Below are positions 8,911 through 18,056 of a stretch of DNA of 48,264 bases, in pieces (positions within the stretch are counted from its first letter, which is position 1; every line of letters begins with the position of its first letter). A program made the translations under genes and the position numbers. Under the pieces are notes generated by a model. It made no database searches. It was not told where the DNA came from and worked only from the letters and a program-made list of their open reading frames with translations. Source of the DNA: Candidatus Cloacimonetes bacterium HGW-Cloacimonetes-3 (lineage in GTDB: Bacteria; Cloacimonadota; Cloacimonadia; Cloacimonadales; Cloacimonadaceae); NCBI GenBank assembly GCA_002840645.1, contig PHBO01000017.1, positions 1 through 48,264 of the forward strand, written 5' to 3'.

Positions 8911-11447
8911 GGTTTCTTCTCCGGTATATTGCGGATGAGTGCCTGCACAAGGAAGGATTCATCCTGATTCATGGTTTTTAGGGCACTGATGGCTTCCTCA
9001 CTGCCTATTTGCAGCAAGGAACGCGCAGCAATGTAGCGATACCGCTCACTGGGATGATTAGCATAGCTGCTTAATACCCTGATGCTTTCTGTGCTCTTGA
9101 TACTGCCGAGCAGCGAGATGCAGGCTGTGGTGTATCTCTTTGCTGCCAGATGCTTACGTATGGGAACGATAAGAGTGCTGTCGCCAACTCCGGCAATCAG
9201 GCTCATGGCGGTCTTGGCTTTCAGGCTGTCTGCGTCCTCCACCAAGCCAAACAAATCTGCCTTAAAGGCGGGAACATCCTTCAAGAATGCTTCCAACGCG
9301 CGGTAATCCAGCCCGGATTTACTGTTCAATTTATTATCCAAAATATAGGGTAAAGCCTCTTCGCTGCGTGCAGCTAAAACTTTTCTGGCTTCTTTCACCC
9401 GTTTAACGGCACTGCCCACTTCCCACTCGGAAGCAGCAGCAAAAACTTCTGCAATAGGCGCATCGGCAGCAACAAGCGGGTCTTCTCCTGTTGCTTCCTC
9501 GGCAGCAACGGTGAGCGCAGCATTCAAGTCTATATCTCTGCCGATGCCGTATGAGCCCTTCTGCCATGTTTTGTTATCTGCTTTTGTGCTGTCGGGATAG
9601 CTATCCTTGCCGCCCATATCCAGGAACAGCCCGATGCTTCCCGTGGAGCGTGCCAATGCCCCATTGCCATAGTTCTGGGCTTCATTGCGTTCATAACGGT
9701 CGTCACCCTGTTTATCCACAAAGATGCCGACGGAATTGCTTAAGCCCAGCCCATTACCGCCGTGGATGGAGTAGGCATCATTCCCGCTGTTGTCTATCAA
9801 GGCACCAACGCCCCAATCGTGCCCTGCGCCCTGCCCGGGTCCGTTACGGCTGTAATAAGTATCGTTACCTGAGCCGTCATAAAGAAAGCCGCAGGCAAGA
9901 TGAATGCCGGAGCCCTGAGGGTAGTAAACAGCATTATACACGTCGTTTCCTGCTTCGTCTATCAATACTCCCGTGGCATACCAGTAGCCCACGCCCTGAG
10001 CATACACGCCGCCTAAGTATTTGTCGTTGCCTGTTTTATCGTACAGCAAGCCTAAGCCCCCGGCAAAATCCGGGCGCATGCCAAAGCCCATGCCTTGTCC
10101 CATGCTGCGGTAGTCATCCGGCATCAGAGGAGCATGCGTGTATTTCCCTCCCAGTTGGTAAACATCTGCTCCGCTGTAATCTAACAAGGCACCCACACCG
10201 CGCACGCTGCCCATGCCCTGAGCCATGGTGGTGGCAGTGTAAGTATCGTTCCCCGCATAATCCACTAACATGGAAATTCCCTGCATTGCTGCGCCTTGGG
10301 AGAATAAGCCGCTGCGGTAAATATCGCTTCCGGCATAGTCCACATGCAGGTTCAAGCCAAGCAGGCTGCTGAAGGCAAAATCATCTGTCAGGTAGGTGTC
10401 GTCGCCCTTGATATCGTAGGAAATGCCATGTCCGGCTATGCTGCTGAACATCCCCCCGGGTTGTGTGTTGCGGTAAGTGTCATCACCGCTGTAATCTATC
10501 AAGAGATAAGAATAGTTATCCTTGCCGGTATTCAGGTTCATCTCATAAATATCGTTACCAGCGGGGTCTATCAGCAGGCATAAGGGGCTGTTTGCCAGAG
10601 CTTTAATTTCGCAAACGTCGTAAGTATCAGCCACCACCGTGCCGATAATCATCACGCCATGTTTCGAGCGTTTTACAAGGGGCTTTCTATTGGTGTACAG
10701 GAACTTAGCTGCACCCTGCTTCATCACCTGCGAAGCGGCATAGTATTTGAGGGCGGAAAGGTACAAGAACTCATAGTTTATATCCGCAAATATACCTTCC
10801 AAAGCGTCTGTATTCAGGTTATCGGGATTGGGCAGCCCTTTTTGGTTGAGCAGCAGCTTGTATTTATCCGCATCTTCACTTTCGGCGAAGGCATTGTAAT
10901 AGAAAGCAGTTAGGCTATCCATGCGGGCATTTCCCAGCTCGGAACGCAAGGCAGCCATTTCTCCGCTCAAGCTCTGCAACACGGTTTCCCAAAACTTAAA
11001 GAGGTCTTTAGGCTTCTTCACTTTGGCATCGAAAAGGCTTAAGTAGGCGAAATATGCCTCTGCATACACTTCAATGGCGTCGGGACTTCCCCAGGCGATA
11101 CTGGCGAAGTGATTCGCCATTTCCGCTATTGCGGCATCGTTTTTCAGGGCACAAACCCGGCGCAAGTCGCCCACTTGGGCAATGCCGCTAAGTGGCTTCT
11201 GCAAAGCATTCAGGTGCCATGCGCTTTTCTGACGGGTGGAAAGATCCCAGTCCTTTTCGAAGCTCAGAGCTTCGGGATTCAAATGTGCCTCTGCCAGCAT
11301 CTCATGTAACTGGGATACAGCAATATCGCTTAAGGGAGAATAATCCGTGCCAATGCTGTCCTGCTCCGCGGCAGGAGGTAGCTGGGCAGCTAAGCCAATG
11401 CAAATAAACAGCATAAACAGTACAGAAAGATACCTTGAAAACATCAT
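8907..11447 (-). CDS. Secreted protein with twelve D-x-x-G-x-D-x-Y repeats and C-terminal HEAT-like region
   Basis: An 846-residue protein of unknown function. Residues 1-21 form a signal peptide ending near LAAQ, so it is exported. Residues 25-280 are mostly helical. From about 286 to 620 there are twelve copies of a G-[NDSAK]-D-x-Y turn, usually preceded by hydrophobic-D-[YEN]-x and followed by a glycine-rich QGxGxxxGxG segment. The period is roughly 24-35 residues, suggesting a beta-solenoid. The turns recall RTX calcium-binding repeats but lack the GGxGxD nonapeptide. Residues 690-846 read as HEAT/PBS-lyase-like helical repeats. A GAAGAGG ribosome binding site precedes the ATG. It shares an operon with rsmG and parAB although it has no obvious link to segregation. 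I do not recognise a named family. Confidence 0.75.
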   Translation of the reverse strand: MMFSRYLSVLFMLFICIGLAAQLPPAAEQDSIGTDYSPLSDIAVSQLHEMLAEAHLNPEALSFEKDWDLSTRQKSAWHLNALQKPLSGIAQVGDLRRVCALKNDAAIAEMANHFASIAWGSPDAIEVYAEAYFAYLSLFDAKVKKPKDLFKFWETVLQSLSGEMAALRSELGNARMDSLTAFYYNAFAESEDADKYKLLLNQKGLPNPDNLNTDALEGIFADINYEFLYLSALKYYAASQVMKQGAAKFLYTNRKPLVKRSKHGVMIIGTVVADTYDVCEIKALANSPLCLLIDPAGNDIYEMNLNTGKDNYSYLLIDYSGDDTYRNTQPGGMFSSIAGHGISYDIKGDDTYLTDDFAFSSLLGLNLHVDYAGSDIYRSGLFSQGAAMQGISMLVDYAGNDTYTATTMAQGMGSVRGVGALLDYSGADVYQLGGKYTHAPLMPDDYRSMGQGMGFGMRPDFAGGLGLLYDKTGNDKYLGGVYAQGVGYWYATGVLIDEAGNDVYNAVYYPQGSGIHLACGFLYDGSGNDTYYSRNGPGQGAGHDWGVGALIDNSGNDAYSIHGGNGLGLSNSVGIFVDKQGDDRYERNEAQNYGNGALARSTGSIGLFLDMGGKDSYPDSTKADNKTWQKGSYGIGRDIDLNAALTVAAEEATGEDPLVAADAPIAEVFAAASEWEVGSAVKRVKEARKVLAARSEEALPYILDNKLNSKSGLDYRALEAFLKDVPAFKADLFGLVEDADSLKAKTAMSLIAGVGDSTLIVPIRKHLAAKRYTTACISLLGSIKSTESIRVLSSYANHPSERYRYIAARSLLQIGSEEAISALKTMNQDESFLVQALIRNIPEKKP

Positions 11448-11513
11448 GTAAACCTCTTCGTGAAACTATTGTATGATAAGGCTGCAATTTGTCAATTTCT
11501 TTCGGGTTTTCTT

Positions 11514-11580
11514 GCTTCTTTCCTGCTCGAACTTCAGTATCATTGCAGGTTTCATCCGTAATTAATCTGCAATGATACTG
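11514..11580 (-). repeat. Intergenic palindrome with purine-rich tail (copy B)
   Basis: CAGTATCATTGCAG (11535-11548) pairs perfectly with 11567-11580 around an 18-base loop. On the minus strand it is followed by AGCAGGAAAGAAGC (11514-11527), the tail shared with copies A, C, D and E. The 245-base gap holding it contains nothing else recognisable. Confidence 0.7.
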
Positions 11581-11692
11581 CAATAGCACCATGGGAAATG
11601 GGGGACAAGTATGGAGAAAATGAACTAAATCCACAAGCCCAGTTCATAAGATTGTTGTATAGGTGTTTAATTTCATTTGCAAATAGCCGGCA

Positions 11693-12664
11693 TTAGAGCT
11701 TGTTGATAATATCTATTAGTTCTTCTTTATTGATTTTGGTGAAGTCCACCTTCAGAAACAGGTTCCTTTCTTTGTCTTCGATGCTTTTTATCTGGTCTTC
11801 TGAGTCTCCTTTCAAACACTTCACTTCGTAGGCAATTACTTGCTGGGCAAAGCCCTTTACATCGATGTGAAGCGGATCGGAGCACTCTAACAAATCGCGT
11901 ACATAACCCCATGTTTCGTGGCTGATTAGGATTTGATCCTCTGCGGCATGAGCCGAAAGCCTGGCGGCAAGGTTAACGGGACTGCCGATAATCGTGTAGT
12001 CCATGCGTTCGGAAGAGCCGAAATTGCCGACATTTACGAAGCCGGTGTTGATGCCCATTCGTATTTTTAGAGGATAAGGGTAGCCCAGTTCGAACCATGT
12101 TTTTTGCAGTTCACCCAAGCGATCACGCATTTCCAGAGCCATGGATACACATTGCCGGGCATGCGTATAATCATCGGCAAAATCCGGATCACCAAAGAAA
12201 ACCATGATCGCATCGCCAATGTATTTATCCAGTGTTCCGTTGTGTTTGTTAACGATATTGGTCATTTCTTCCAGATATGAATTTAGAATAATAGAAAGTG
12301 ATTCACTCTCCATATTGTTGCTATGGGCAGAGAAGTCCTTTATGTCGGAGAAAAAGATAGTTAGTTTAATGCGTCTGGTTTGGTTCAGTTCTCCTCTTTC
12401 ACCGCCATGGGTTATCTTCTTGAAAAGAGGTGGGGATACGTAGCGGCTAAGCCTTTCGAGCAGTTTGAGGGTGCGCCGCTGCTGTTTATCGCTAAGCCTC
12501 GTTAGGTTAAAGAAGTTATTCAGAATTCTAATATAAGAATCAAGCAGTTCCCGATAGTCGCTAATCTTGATTGAGCCACTTGCTTCGTTATTCGCCAAGC
12601 TCTCTTTAGCTTTATCGATCAGCTCGCGTTCAGCCTTGAAAACGTCATCAATGTGCGAAGTCAT
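11693..12664 (-). CDS. Class III adenylate/guanylate cyclase in a SiaBC operon
   Basis: A 323-residue soluble protein with a class III cyclase catalytic domain from about residue 95 to 275. The two metal-binding aspartates are in FFSDIKDFSAH and YIGDAIMVFFGD. The purine-selecting lysine precedes YIGD, and the DYTIIGSPVNLAARL block carries the catalytic Asn and Arg. The K/D-T pattern favours ATP as substrate, making cAMP the likely product. The N-terminal 95 residues are helical and may be the regulatory or dimerisation part. It starts 6 bases after the SiaC-like gene with an AGGA site, so it is the last gene of the SiaB-SiaC-cyclase operon. In Pseudomonas the equivalent slot is filled by the diguanylate cyclase SiaD, which suggests that SiaC here controls this cyclase. 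Confidence 0.88.
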   Translation of the reverse strand: MTSHIDDVFKAERELIDKAKESLANNEASGSIKISDYRELLDSYIRILNNFFNLTRLSDKQQRRTLKLLERLSRYVSPPLFKKITHGGERGELNQTRRIKLTIFFSDIKDFSAHSNNMESESLSIILNSYLEEMTNIVNKHNGTLDKYIGDAIMVFFGDPDFADDYTHARQCVSMALEMRDRLGELQKTWFELGYPYPLKIRMGINTGFVNVGNFGSSERMDYTIIGSPVNLAARLSAHAAEDQILISHETWGYVRDLLECSDPLHIDVKGFAQQVIAYEVKCLKGDSEDQIKSIEDKERNLFLKVDFTKINKEELIDIINKL

Positions 12665-12670
12665 AGATTC

Positions 12671-13051
12671 CTAATATGCTGAACCCACCAATTGGTAGGG
12701 GAAATGTGCTTCTTCCAGAAACATCATGCACTGCTCACGATAATCTTCGTCATCTTCCGGGTACTTCCAAATTGCGCTTATCTGGTTTCCTTTATCAAAG
12801 TATTCACTCAGTTTGGTGAAAAAATCTATCAGCATCTTGCTGCTGCTGGTATTCAAATAGTCTATTTGTAAGTATATATCCAGTATCTGAATCTTCTCTG
12901 CAAAGTAAACATCTATTTTTGTGAACAGCGGCTGATACAATTCCAGGGCATTTTCCGGGTAGGAATCTCCTATTATCTTCAATGTTCCCATGTTTAAATC
13001 CAACTCTATGTATGGGGTGTATTTAGTTGCTGTAAGGATGTATGGTTCCAT
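12671..13051 (-). CDS. SiaC-like regulatory phosphoprotein (DUF1987)
   Basis: A 126-residue protein with the DUF1987/SiaC fold pattern: an N-terminal strand TPYIELDLN, the G-x-S-Y-P-E-N motif near residues 28-34, a long helix, and the phospho-acceptor loop YLNTSSSKMLIDFF. The threonine of that loop is residue 68, the same number I recall for the phosphorylated threonine of P. aeruginosa SiaC. In that system the unphosphorylated form binds and activates SiaD. The gene lies 3 bases after the SiaB-like gene and 6 bases before the cyclase, which makes the cyclase its probable partner (inference). Confidence 0.85.
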   Translation of the reverse strand: MEPYILTATKYTPYIELDLNMGTLKIIGDSYPENALELYQPLFTKIDVYFAEKIQILDIYLQIDYLNTSSSKMLIDFFTKLSEYFDKGNQISAIWKYPEDDEDYREQCMMFLEEAHFPYQLVGSAY

Positions 13052-13054
13052 AGC

Positions 13055-13624
13055 TTAGTCCTCTACGTTTATCCGGACTGCTATCTCAAAGAACACCTCA
13101 TCGCCAGCAAGCTCTTCAAACGTGTATTCCATGGGACGATTTGCTTTGCGGGCAATCTCGATCCACCCCAAACCGGCACTTCCGTCCGCAGTGATGGTGC
13201 CCTCCTTAAGCTGCTTCTGATAATGAAGCGTTAGTTCTGCAGGCGACAGCGAATTAAGGAAGTCTATGCGGGTTTTTATCGTGGGGATAGAGTTACGATT
13301 GATGATATTACCGGAAAACACCAAAAACTCATTCTCAGTTAGATTGCCGATTCCTATTATTCCAACCCCTGCATCTTTACGGCTGTGGGCATCAATTTCT
13401 ATCCTGTCCGTGGAGTATTTCAGGATATTCTGAGCCGTTTCCACCAATATCGAGAAGATGCGGCGGATTAATTTCTCATCACAATCGTCCGTATGCAGCT
13501 TCTCTTTGATTGATTCGCCGAATGAAGTTAAAATATCCTGAGTTAGCGGACCTTTGTAGGAAAACTGTATATTGTTGTCATGCATCACTCTAAATACGTT
13601 ATACGCACTGAAAGTATTCTTCAT
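13055..13624 (-). CDS. SiaB-like protein kinase (DUF6272, GHKL-type)
   Basis: A 189-residue protein resembling SiaB, the kinase that phosphorylates SiaC. It has an N-box-like segment LVETAQNILKYS near residues 60-71 and a glycine-rich ATP-lid segment GSAGLGWIEIARKA near 148, as in small GHKL kinases of the anti-sigma-factor type. The ATG at 13624 with a GAGAGG site upstream is preferred over the longer frame from 13666. It is the first gene of a three-gene operon, divergent from the PP2C-type sensor at 13815. Confidence 0.82.
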   Translation of the reverse strand: MKNTFSAYNVFRVMHDNNIQFSYKGPLTQDILTSFGESIKEKLHTDDCDEKLIRRIFSILVETAQNILKYSTDRIEIDAHSRKDAGVGIIGIGNLTENEFLVFSGNIINRNSIPTIKTRIDFLNSLSPAELTLHYQKQLKEGTITADGSAGLGWIEIARKANRPMEYTFEELAGDEVFFEIAVRINVED

Positions 13625-13814
13625 AATAAACCTCTCAACTGACAGTATAGTTAAGAACACATGCAAAACAAGTTTACTTAGAGTTACATGATTTCTCTCA
13701 AATCTGCTGATGCCCCACTCTGTTATTCAGGATTAAGCAAGCTACGTTTAATTTTTTGACTATCATATCCGATATGGTTCTCAGTTATGTGATTTATTAG
13801 TTCCAGGAGGAACA

Positions 13815-16805
13815 ATGCATAAAGCCTGCTATATGATGGCAATAATCTTAGTCAGCGGACTTACGATGAGTTTTTCCCAAAGTGCTGAAACAGCTAAAGT
13901 CCTGCAAGAATACAAGCAAATAGTGGAAGAAAACAAAAGCTACCGGACATATAGAGCTGAATCCGGACTTCGGGGTAACGCCGATTATCAATTCTCCGAT
14001 GCAGATGGCTACAGGTGGTACACTTCTGACCATGAAGGATTCCAGATATACCGTTTTAACGGGATTAAGTTTGTGGATATGTTCGCAGGAGAAAAGTCTG
14101 CTGCCAAGGACACCATGCTTCCCGTATTAGTTAAGTCTATAGTTACAAGTACCATCTATACAGCCGGTATTCACAACCTGTATGAATGGCAGAATTACAA
14201 CTGGAAGAGATATACATTCCCCAAGAATGACAGGATACTTCAGATTCGGGAAAACGATGGGCAAGTTTATTGCATCGGCGAAAAGGGGGTGGGCATACTG
14301 AAACAGGGATTTTGGGTTTACCGTCCCTTCAATGGTAAGATTACGGTAGCAGAGGCAAGCAATGCTTATGTGGATAAAAAAGGAATTGTATATAGTATGG
14401 TGCTACAAAATCAGGGTGGTTTGACCGGCGACACATCAATGTACATCAAGCAGTTTTCTACTCTTAAGACTACTCTCATGCCCATTGCCCAAAATCTGTT
14501 TAACGTCTCCGAGCCTCAAATCTGCTTCGATTACCGTAAGGAAGTGATGTGGATATACTTAGCAAAAACCGAACTGCTGTACAAATATAGCCTCAGGAAT
14601 ATGCTGGTGCAGAAGGTCTCCTTAGAACAGGGAGAGCGCATATATAGCATTTCCACCACAGACAAAGGCACAAATTGGTTGATAACTGTTAACTCCGGCG
14701 TCCTTGCAGCAGCGGAGCTTACTGCCGAATACCCTCAGAATAAAGTGATGAGATACAGCTCTACAAGCATGAGTTTTAATCCCGCTTACCTTGACTATCT
14801 ATACCTGGAAAACCAGCTCCTGCCCCTATCTGCGGATGACAACCTTGCTAATAGCAGTATTTATAACCGCATCCGCATTATAGAGCCGAATCCCCAAACC
14901 CGCCTCCTGGAAGTGAAAGAGCTAATGAATCCGCTCAATGCTAATATCTGCAAACAAGTTTATCACTTTGGTGATTTACTGTTAATGGACATGAATAACG
15001 AGAATTTCAGGAATGTAAGAAGCATACTTGCGTTGAGATATCCCTTCGAGCGGTTTACCCAAAGAGATATTCTAATGGATGCGGATAAATATAGCCTCAG
15101 CTATAACGAGCAGATGGATGTTATCCTCTTTCAACGTATGGGGAAGATATCGCTTGTCCCGATCATTATCATCTGCGAGAAAGTAAATAGTTCCTTATCT
15201 CCCTCCCATGCTAATTCCTTCAAGGCTGATAGCGCTGCAAAGCGTAAAGCCACGGGCAGCAGTAAAGAGCCATATATAGACGACAGCAAGCTCCACTATC
15301 TTTCTGATAACACCTGGCATACACTGGACATCCGAAAGTATGAAATGCATGGGCAGCCTGCTAATGTAATAGCTTTGGATGGCATTCTTTGGCTCTGTTT
15401 CGAAAACGCTTTACTGCGTTTTGATCCCAAACTTGATACAAGCTATACCTACACCCCACAAGAGGGTATTCCGTACGGGATGACGGCAGTTTTTGCAGAG
15501 CTTGGTAAGCTGATGATCAGCACCAAAGATGCTACCTATAAATTTACCGAATACCAAAATGACCTCAAGGTGGATATCCCCTACATAATTGTTTCGGACA
15601 GCCTGAAAGTTAGCATCGAAGACAGGGTAGTTTTACCTTATACACAACGCCGCCTGGAAATACCGATAAGCATCCTTGGTCCGCTTTATCCCGAACTATG
15701 CACTGTATCATACAGGCTTCTGGGTTTTAGTAAAGACTGGGTCGAGATGGTTTATCTGGAAAGAATTCGTTATCTAAAACTGCCCTATGGCGCATATACT
15801 TTTGAGGTAAGTGCCAGGGCTGCGAATGGATTACAGACCTCCGTTAAAAGTTTTTCATTCAGAATTAAACCCCCATGGTACTTCACTTGGTATGCTTATG
15901 TAGTATATTTTTTGGCTGGGCTGATGGTCTTTTTTCTTATCTACAGATGGCGCATGTATCGTTACCGCGAAACCAACCGCCAGCTTGAACTGCAAGTGGC
16001 GGAACGTACCCACGAACTGCAGGAATGGCAGCTAAGGATGACTCAATCCATAGATTATGCCTTGCTTATCCAGAAATCTATGCTTCCTCAGGATGATCAG
16101 CTGCTGCGCTTGTTCAAGGAGCACTTTATTCTCTGGCATCCGCGGGATACCGTTGGCGGTGATTTATATTGGCTGCATGAACTCCCTACAGGCAATGCCA
16201 TTCTCTTTGCGGTGATAGACTGCACCGGACATGGCGTTCCGGGTGCATTGGTTTCTATGACGGTGAATTCTGCCCTGAACCATATTGTGAAGGATCAGGG
16301 TATAAACACACCGGAGGCTGTTTTGAAGCAATTGCATCAGGATATTGGGCTTACCCTGCATCAGGAAAGTGAAAAATCCCAGCAAGACGGACTGGATATA
16401 GCATTGATTAAAGTGGATTTCAATTCCCAAGTGCTTAGTTTCGCAGGAGCTGCAATGGATATCCTTATTTATCAGCCGGATAGTCCGGAGCTAATTGTTC
16501 TGAAGGGAAGCAAGTACCCCATCGGCGGGCTGAAACACCGCAAAAATCTGTTTTTTGAACCACAAAAGATAAATTACCCCCCAAACTCAAAGGTATATCT
16601 ATTCACCGATGGTATTCTGGACCAAACTTATGAAAACATCTCGAGGATGAAAAGACTGGGACCGGAGCAATGGAGAAATATTATTAAAGATATGGGAGAT
16701 AAGCCCTTACCCGAACAAAAAAATGCTCTGGAAGAGTTAGTTGCACAAATGCTGAAGCTGGATGATCAGAGAGATGATATCACGATAGTGGGGCTAAAGC
16801 TATAA
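13815..16805 (+). CDS. Membrane sensor with Y_Y_Y domain and C-terminal SpoIIE/PP2C phosphatase (SiaA-like)
   Basis: A 996-residue protein. The order seen is: an N-terminal signal sequence, a long region of about 45-580 that looks like a periplasmic beta-propeller of the hybrid two-component kind, a Y_Y_Y domain around 585-690 (YRLLGFSKDWVEM and YGAYTFEVSA), one membrane segment near 690-712, a short coiled coil (ERTHELQEWQ), and a SpoIIE-type phosphatase domain from about 760. The phosphatase metal residues are in GGDLYW, DCTGHGVPGA, DGLDIAL and FTDGILDQ. It follows an AGGAGG site. Divergence from siaBC-like genes suggests it dephosphorylates the SiaC-like protein after sensing an external ligand. 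The architecture differs from Pseudomonas SiaA, which has a different sensor region. Confidence 0.85.
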   Translation: MHKACYMMAIILVSGLTMSFSQSAETAKVLQEYKQIVEENKSYRTYRAESGLRGNADYQFSDADGYRWYTSDHEGFQIYRFNGIKFVDMFAGEKSAAKDTMLPVLVKSIVTSTIYTAGIHNLYEWQNYNWKRYTFPKNDRILQIRENDGQVYCIGEKGVGILKQGFWVYRPFNGKITVAEASNAYVDKKGIVYSMVLQNQGGLTGDTSMYIKQFSTLKTTLMPIAQNLFNVSEPQICFDYRKEVMWIYLAKTELLYKYSLRNMLVQKVSLEQGERIYSISTTDKGTNWLITVNSGVLAAAELTAEYPQNKVMRYSSTSMSFNPAYLDYLYLENQLLPLSADDNLANSSIYNRIRIIEPNPQTRLLEVKELMNPLNANICKQVYHFGDLLLMDMNNENFRNVRSILALRYPFERFTQRDILMDADKYSLSYNEQMDVILFQRMGKISLVPIIIICEKVNSSLSPSHANSFKADSAAKRKATGSSKEPYIDDSKLHYLSDNTWHTLDIRKYEMHGQPANVIALDGILWLCFENALLRFDPKLDTSYTYTPQEGIPYGMTAVFAELGKLMISTKDATYKFTEYQNDLKVDIPYIIVSDSLKVSIEDRVVLPYTQRRLEIPISILGPLYPELCTVSYRLLGFSKDWVEMVYLERIRYLKLPYGAYTFEVSARAANGLQTSVKSFSFRIKPPWYFTWYAYVVYFLAGLMVFFLIYRWRMYRYRETNRQLELQVAERTHELQEWQLRMTQSIDYALLIQKSMLPQDDQLLRLFKEHFILWHPRDTVGGDLYWLHELPTGNAILFAVIDCTGHGVPGALVSMTVNSALNHIVKDQGINTPEAVLKQLHQDIGLTLHQESEKSQQDGLDIALIKVDFNSQVLSFAGAAMDILIYQPDSPELIVLKGSKYPIGGLKHRKNLFFEPQKINYPPNSKVYLFTDGILDQTYENISRMKRLGPEQWRNIIKDMGDKPLPEQKNALEELVAQMLKLDDQRDDITIVGLKL

Positions 16806-17125
16806 ATGTTGCATATTTAGCTTCCCCTTCCATTGCCCTTGCTGATATCTCTTATGCTTCCCTAACAATTCCATAATGATTCCCTAATGCCGTTAGGGAA
16901 TTGTTAGGGAATTGTTATGGAATCATTAGGGAAACAAGCAGGGACAAAGAAGGGAATGTCAAAGGGTGATTGTACGCGCCTTTCTCCCGATATCCGCTAT
17001 TAACAAGTTAATTCCTACAGGTGTACGTGCAAGTTTGTTTTCTTAATATTGGACAGAGCATTACAGCAAGAGCTGCAAGTTAATTTGTTTTGTCCTTAAG
17101 GTAAGTATCCGGTATTCGTTAGCTT
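16806..17125. other. 320-base intergenic region between convergent genes
   Basis: It contains the large palindrome at 16857-16956. Further on are two loosely similar stretches, TGCAAGTTTGTTTT near 17029 and TGCAAGTTAATTTGTTTT near 17080. No gene, tRNA or clear U-tract terminator was seen. Confidence 0.6.
16857..16956 (+). repeat. Large intergenic palindrome built of CCCTAA-type units (copy C)
   Basis: Both arms are made of reiterated ATTCC(C/A)TAA units meeting around TGCCG at about 16889, giving a long imperfect hairpin. It is followed at 16937 by AGCAGGGACAAAGAAGGGAA, the purine tail common to this family. Loop and tail geometry match copies A, B and D although the stem sequence is unrelated. 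Confidence 0.7.
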
Positions 17126-17977
17126 CTACTCTGCATAATAGCTGAAGTACCTATTCTCTTCAGAGCTTTTGGTGCCGTTATTCACAATTTCCAGCTTAAC
17201 CCAGTTCCCATAGGTATCATAGCTATAATTACGCGTTACCCGGGTTGTAGTATTGTACATGGGATCAAATGTAACTATGCTAACTGCATTGCCCTGCTCA
17301 TCGTAAGTCTTGGTCTGTTTGCTGGAGAGCTTTTTTTCCTGATAGATGGATTCCTCTATGCATTGATTATGGGAATTGTACTTGTAAACACGACGGCGTA
17401 TTTGCTTTTTGGAAGTATCCATAGTGCGCGAATCCAGTAGATTGCTATTTTTATCATAGCTGTTTTCCAGATAGTAAGATAGCTTGTCGTTCTTATCATA
17501 GTAATTCTCGCGGACAATGTTTCCAGCAGCATTATAGATATACTCGATGGATTGATATGGCTTACCGTAGAAGTCCCTGGTTTTCTTCCAGGATATTTGC
17601 TGTTTGTCGTTGTATGTAAAGTAGTGGGTTTTAGTGTCGGACAGGCTGTACTCCTTGCTTTCGGTAAGCAATCCGGAGGCATTGTATGTGTGATAATCCC
17701 CGCTCACAACCAGCCCATTACCATCTTTCTTTTCCATGGATATTAGCCGATTAGCGGCATCATAAATGTACTCATAGTCGCTACTGCTATAGTGTTCATT
17801 TCCCCACCATCTGGAGTATATCAGCCCCTCGGGAGAAAAATAAATAACTTCAGTATCGTTTATCATGCGTTCCACACTTCCCTTCAAATGAAACCTTTGC
17901 CAGTCCGTCTGCGGAACAGCACAAAGAGATACAGAAATTATTGTTAACAAGAGCAGGGCTAAGTTTACTTTGTTCAT
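17126..17977 (-). CDS. Secreted YD-repeat (RHS-like) protein
   Basis: A 283-residue protein with a signal peptide of about 19 residues (MNKVNLALLLLTIISVSLC). The rest consists of repeated YxYDxxG/N-xx-I/L segments, such as YIYDAANRLISM, YNASGLLTES, YIYNAAGNIVRE and YDTYGNWVKLE. These match the YD repeats of RHS and teneurin-type proteins, which form beta-strand wraps. There is no RHS core PxxxxDPxG motif or toxin tail, so it is a short stand-alone YD protein, probably periplasmic or at the surface. No partner gene is evident. Confidence 0.75.
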   Translation of the reverse strand: MNKVNLALLLLTIISVSLCAVPQTDWQRFHLKGSVERMINDTEVIYFSPEGLIYSRWWGNEHYSSSDYEYIYDAANRLISMEKKDGNGLVVSGDYHTYNASGLLTESKEYSLSDTKTHYFTYNDKQQISWKKTRDFYGKPYQSIEYIYNAAGNIVRENYYDKNDKLSYYLENSYDKNSNLLDSRTMDTSKKQIRRRVYKYNSHNQCIEESIYQEKKLSSKQTKTYDEQGNAVSIVTFDPMYNTTTRVTRNYSYDTYGNWVKLEIVNNGTKSSEENRYFSYYAE

Positions 17978-18056
17978 ATCACACCTCTATTACTTCATTC
18001 TTCATATATTTAGGGTTATCTTCAGTGCTGTCAGGGTCATTTGTAGTCCTAACTGT

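Noticed and set aside
9551-10372. 273-residue plus-strand frame inside the repeat protein gene
   Set aside because: It is antisense to the D-x-x-G-x-D-x-Y repeats and very rich in Arg, Ser, Cys and Pro, as expected for a shadow of a repetitive gene; it has no ribosome site or motif.
11302-11634. 110-residue minus-strand frame across the start of the repeat protein gene
   Set aside because: It spans palindrome copy B and overlaps the signal peptide of a well-supported gene in another frame.
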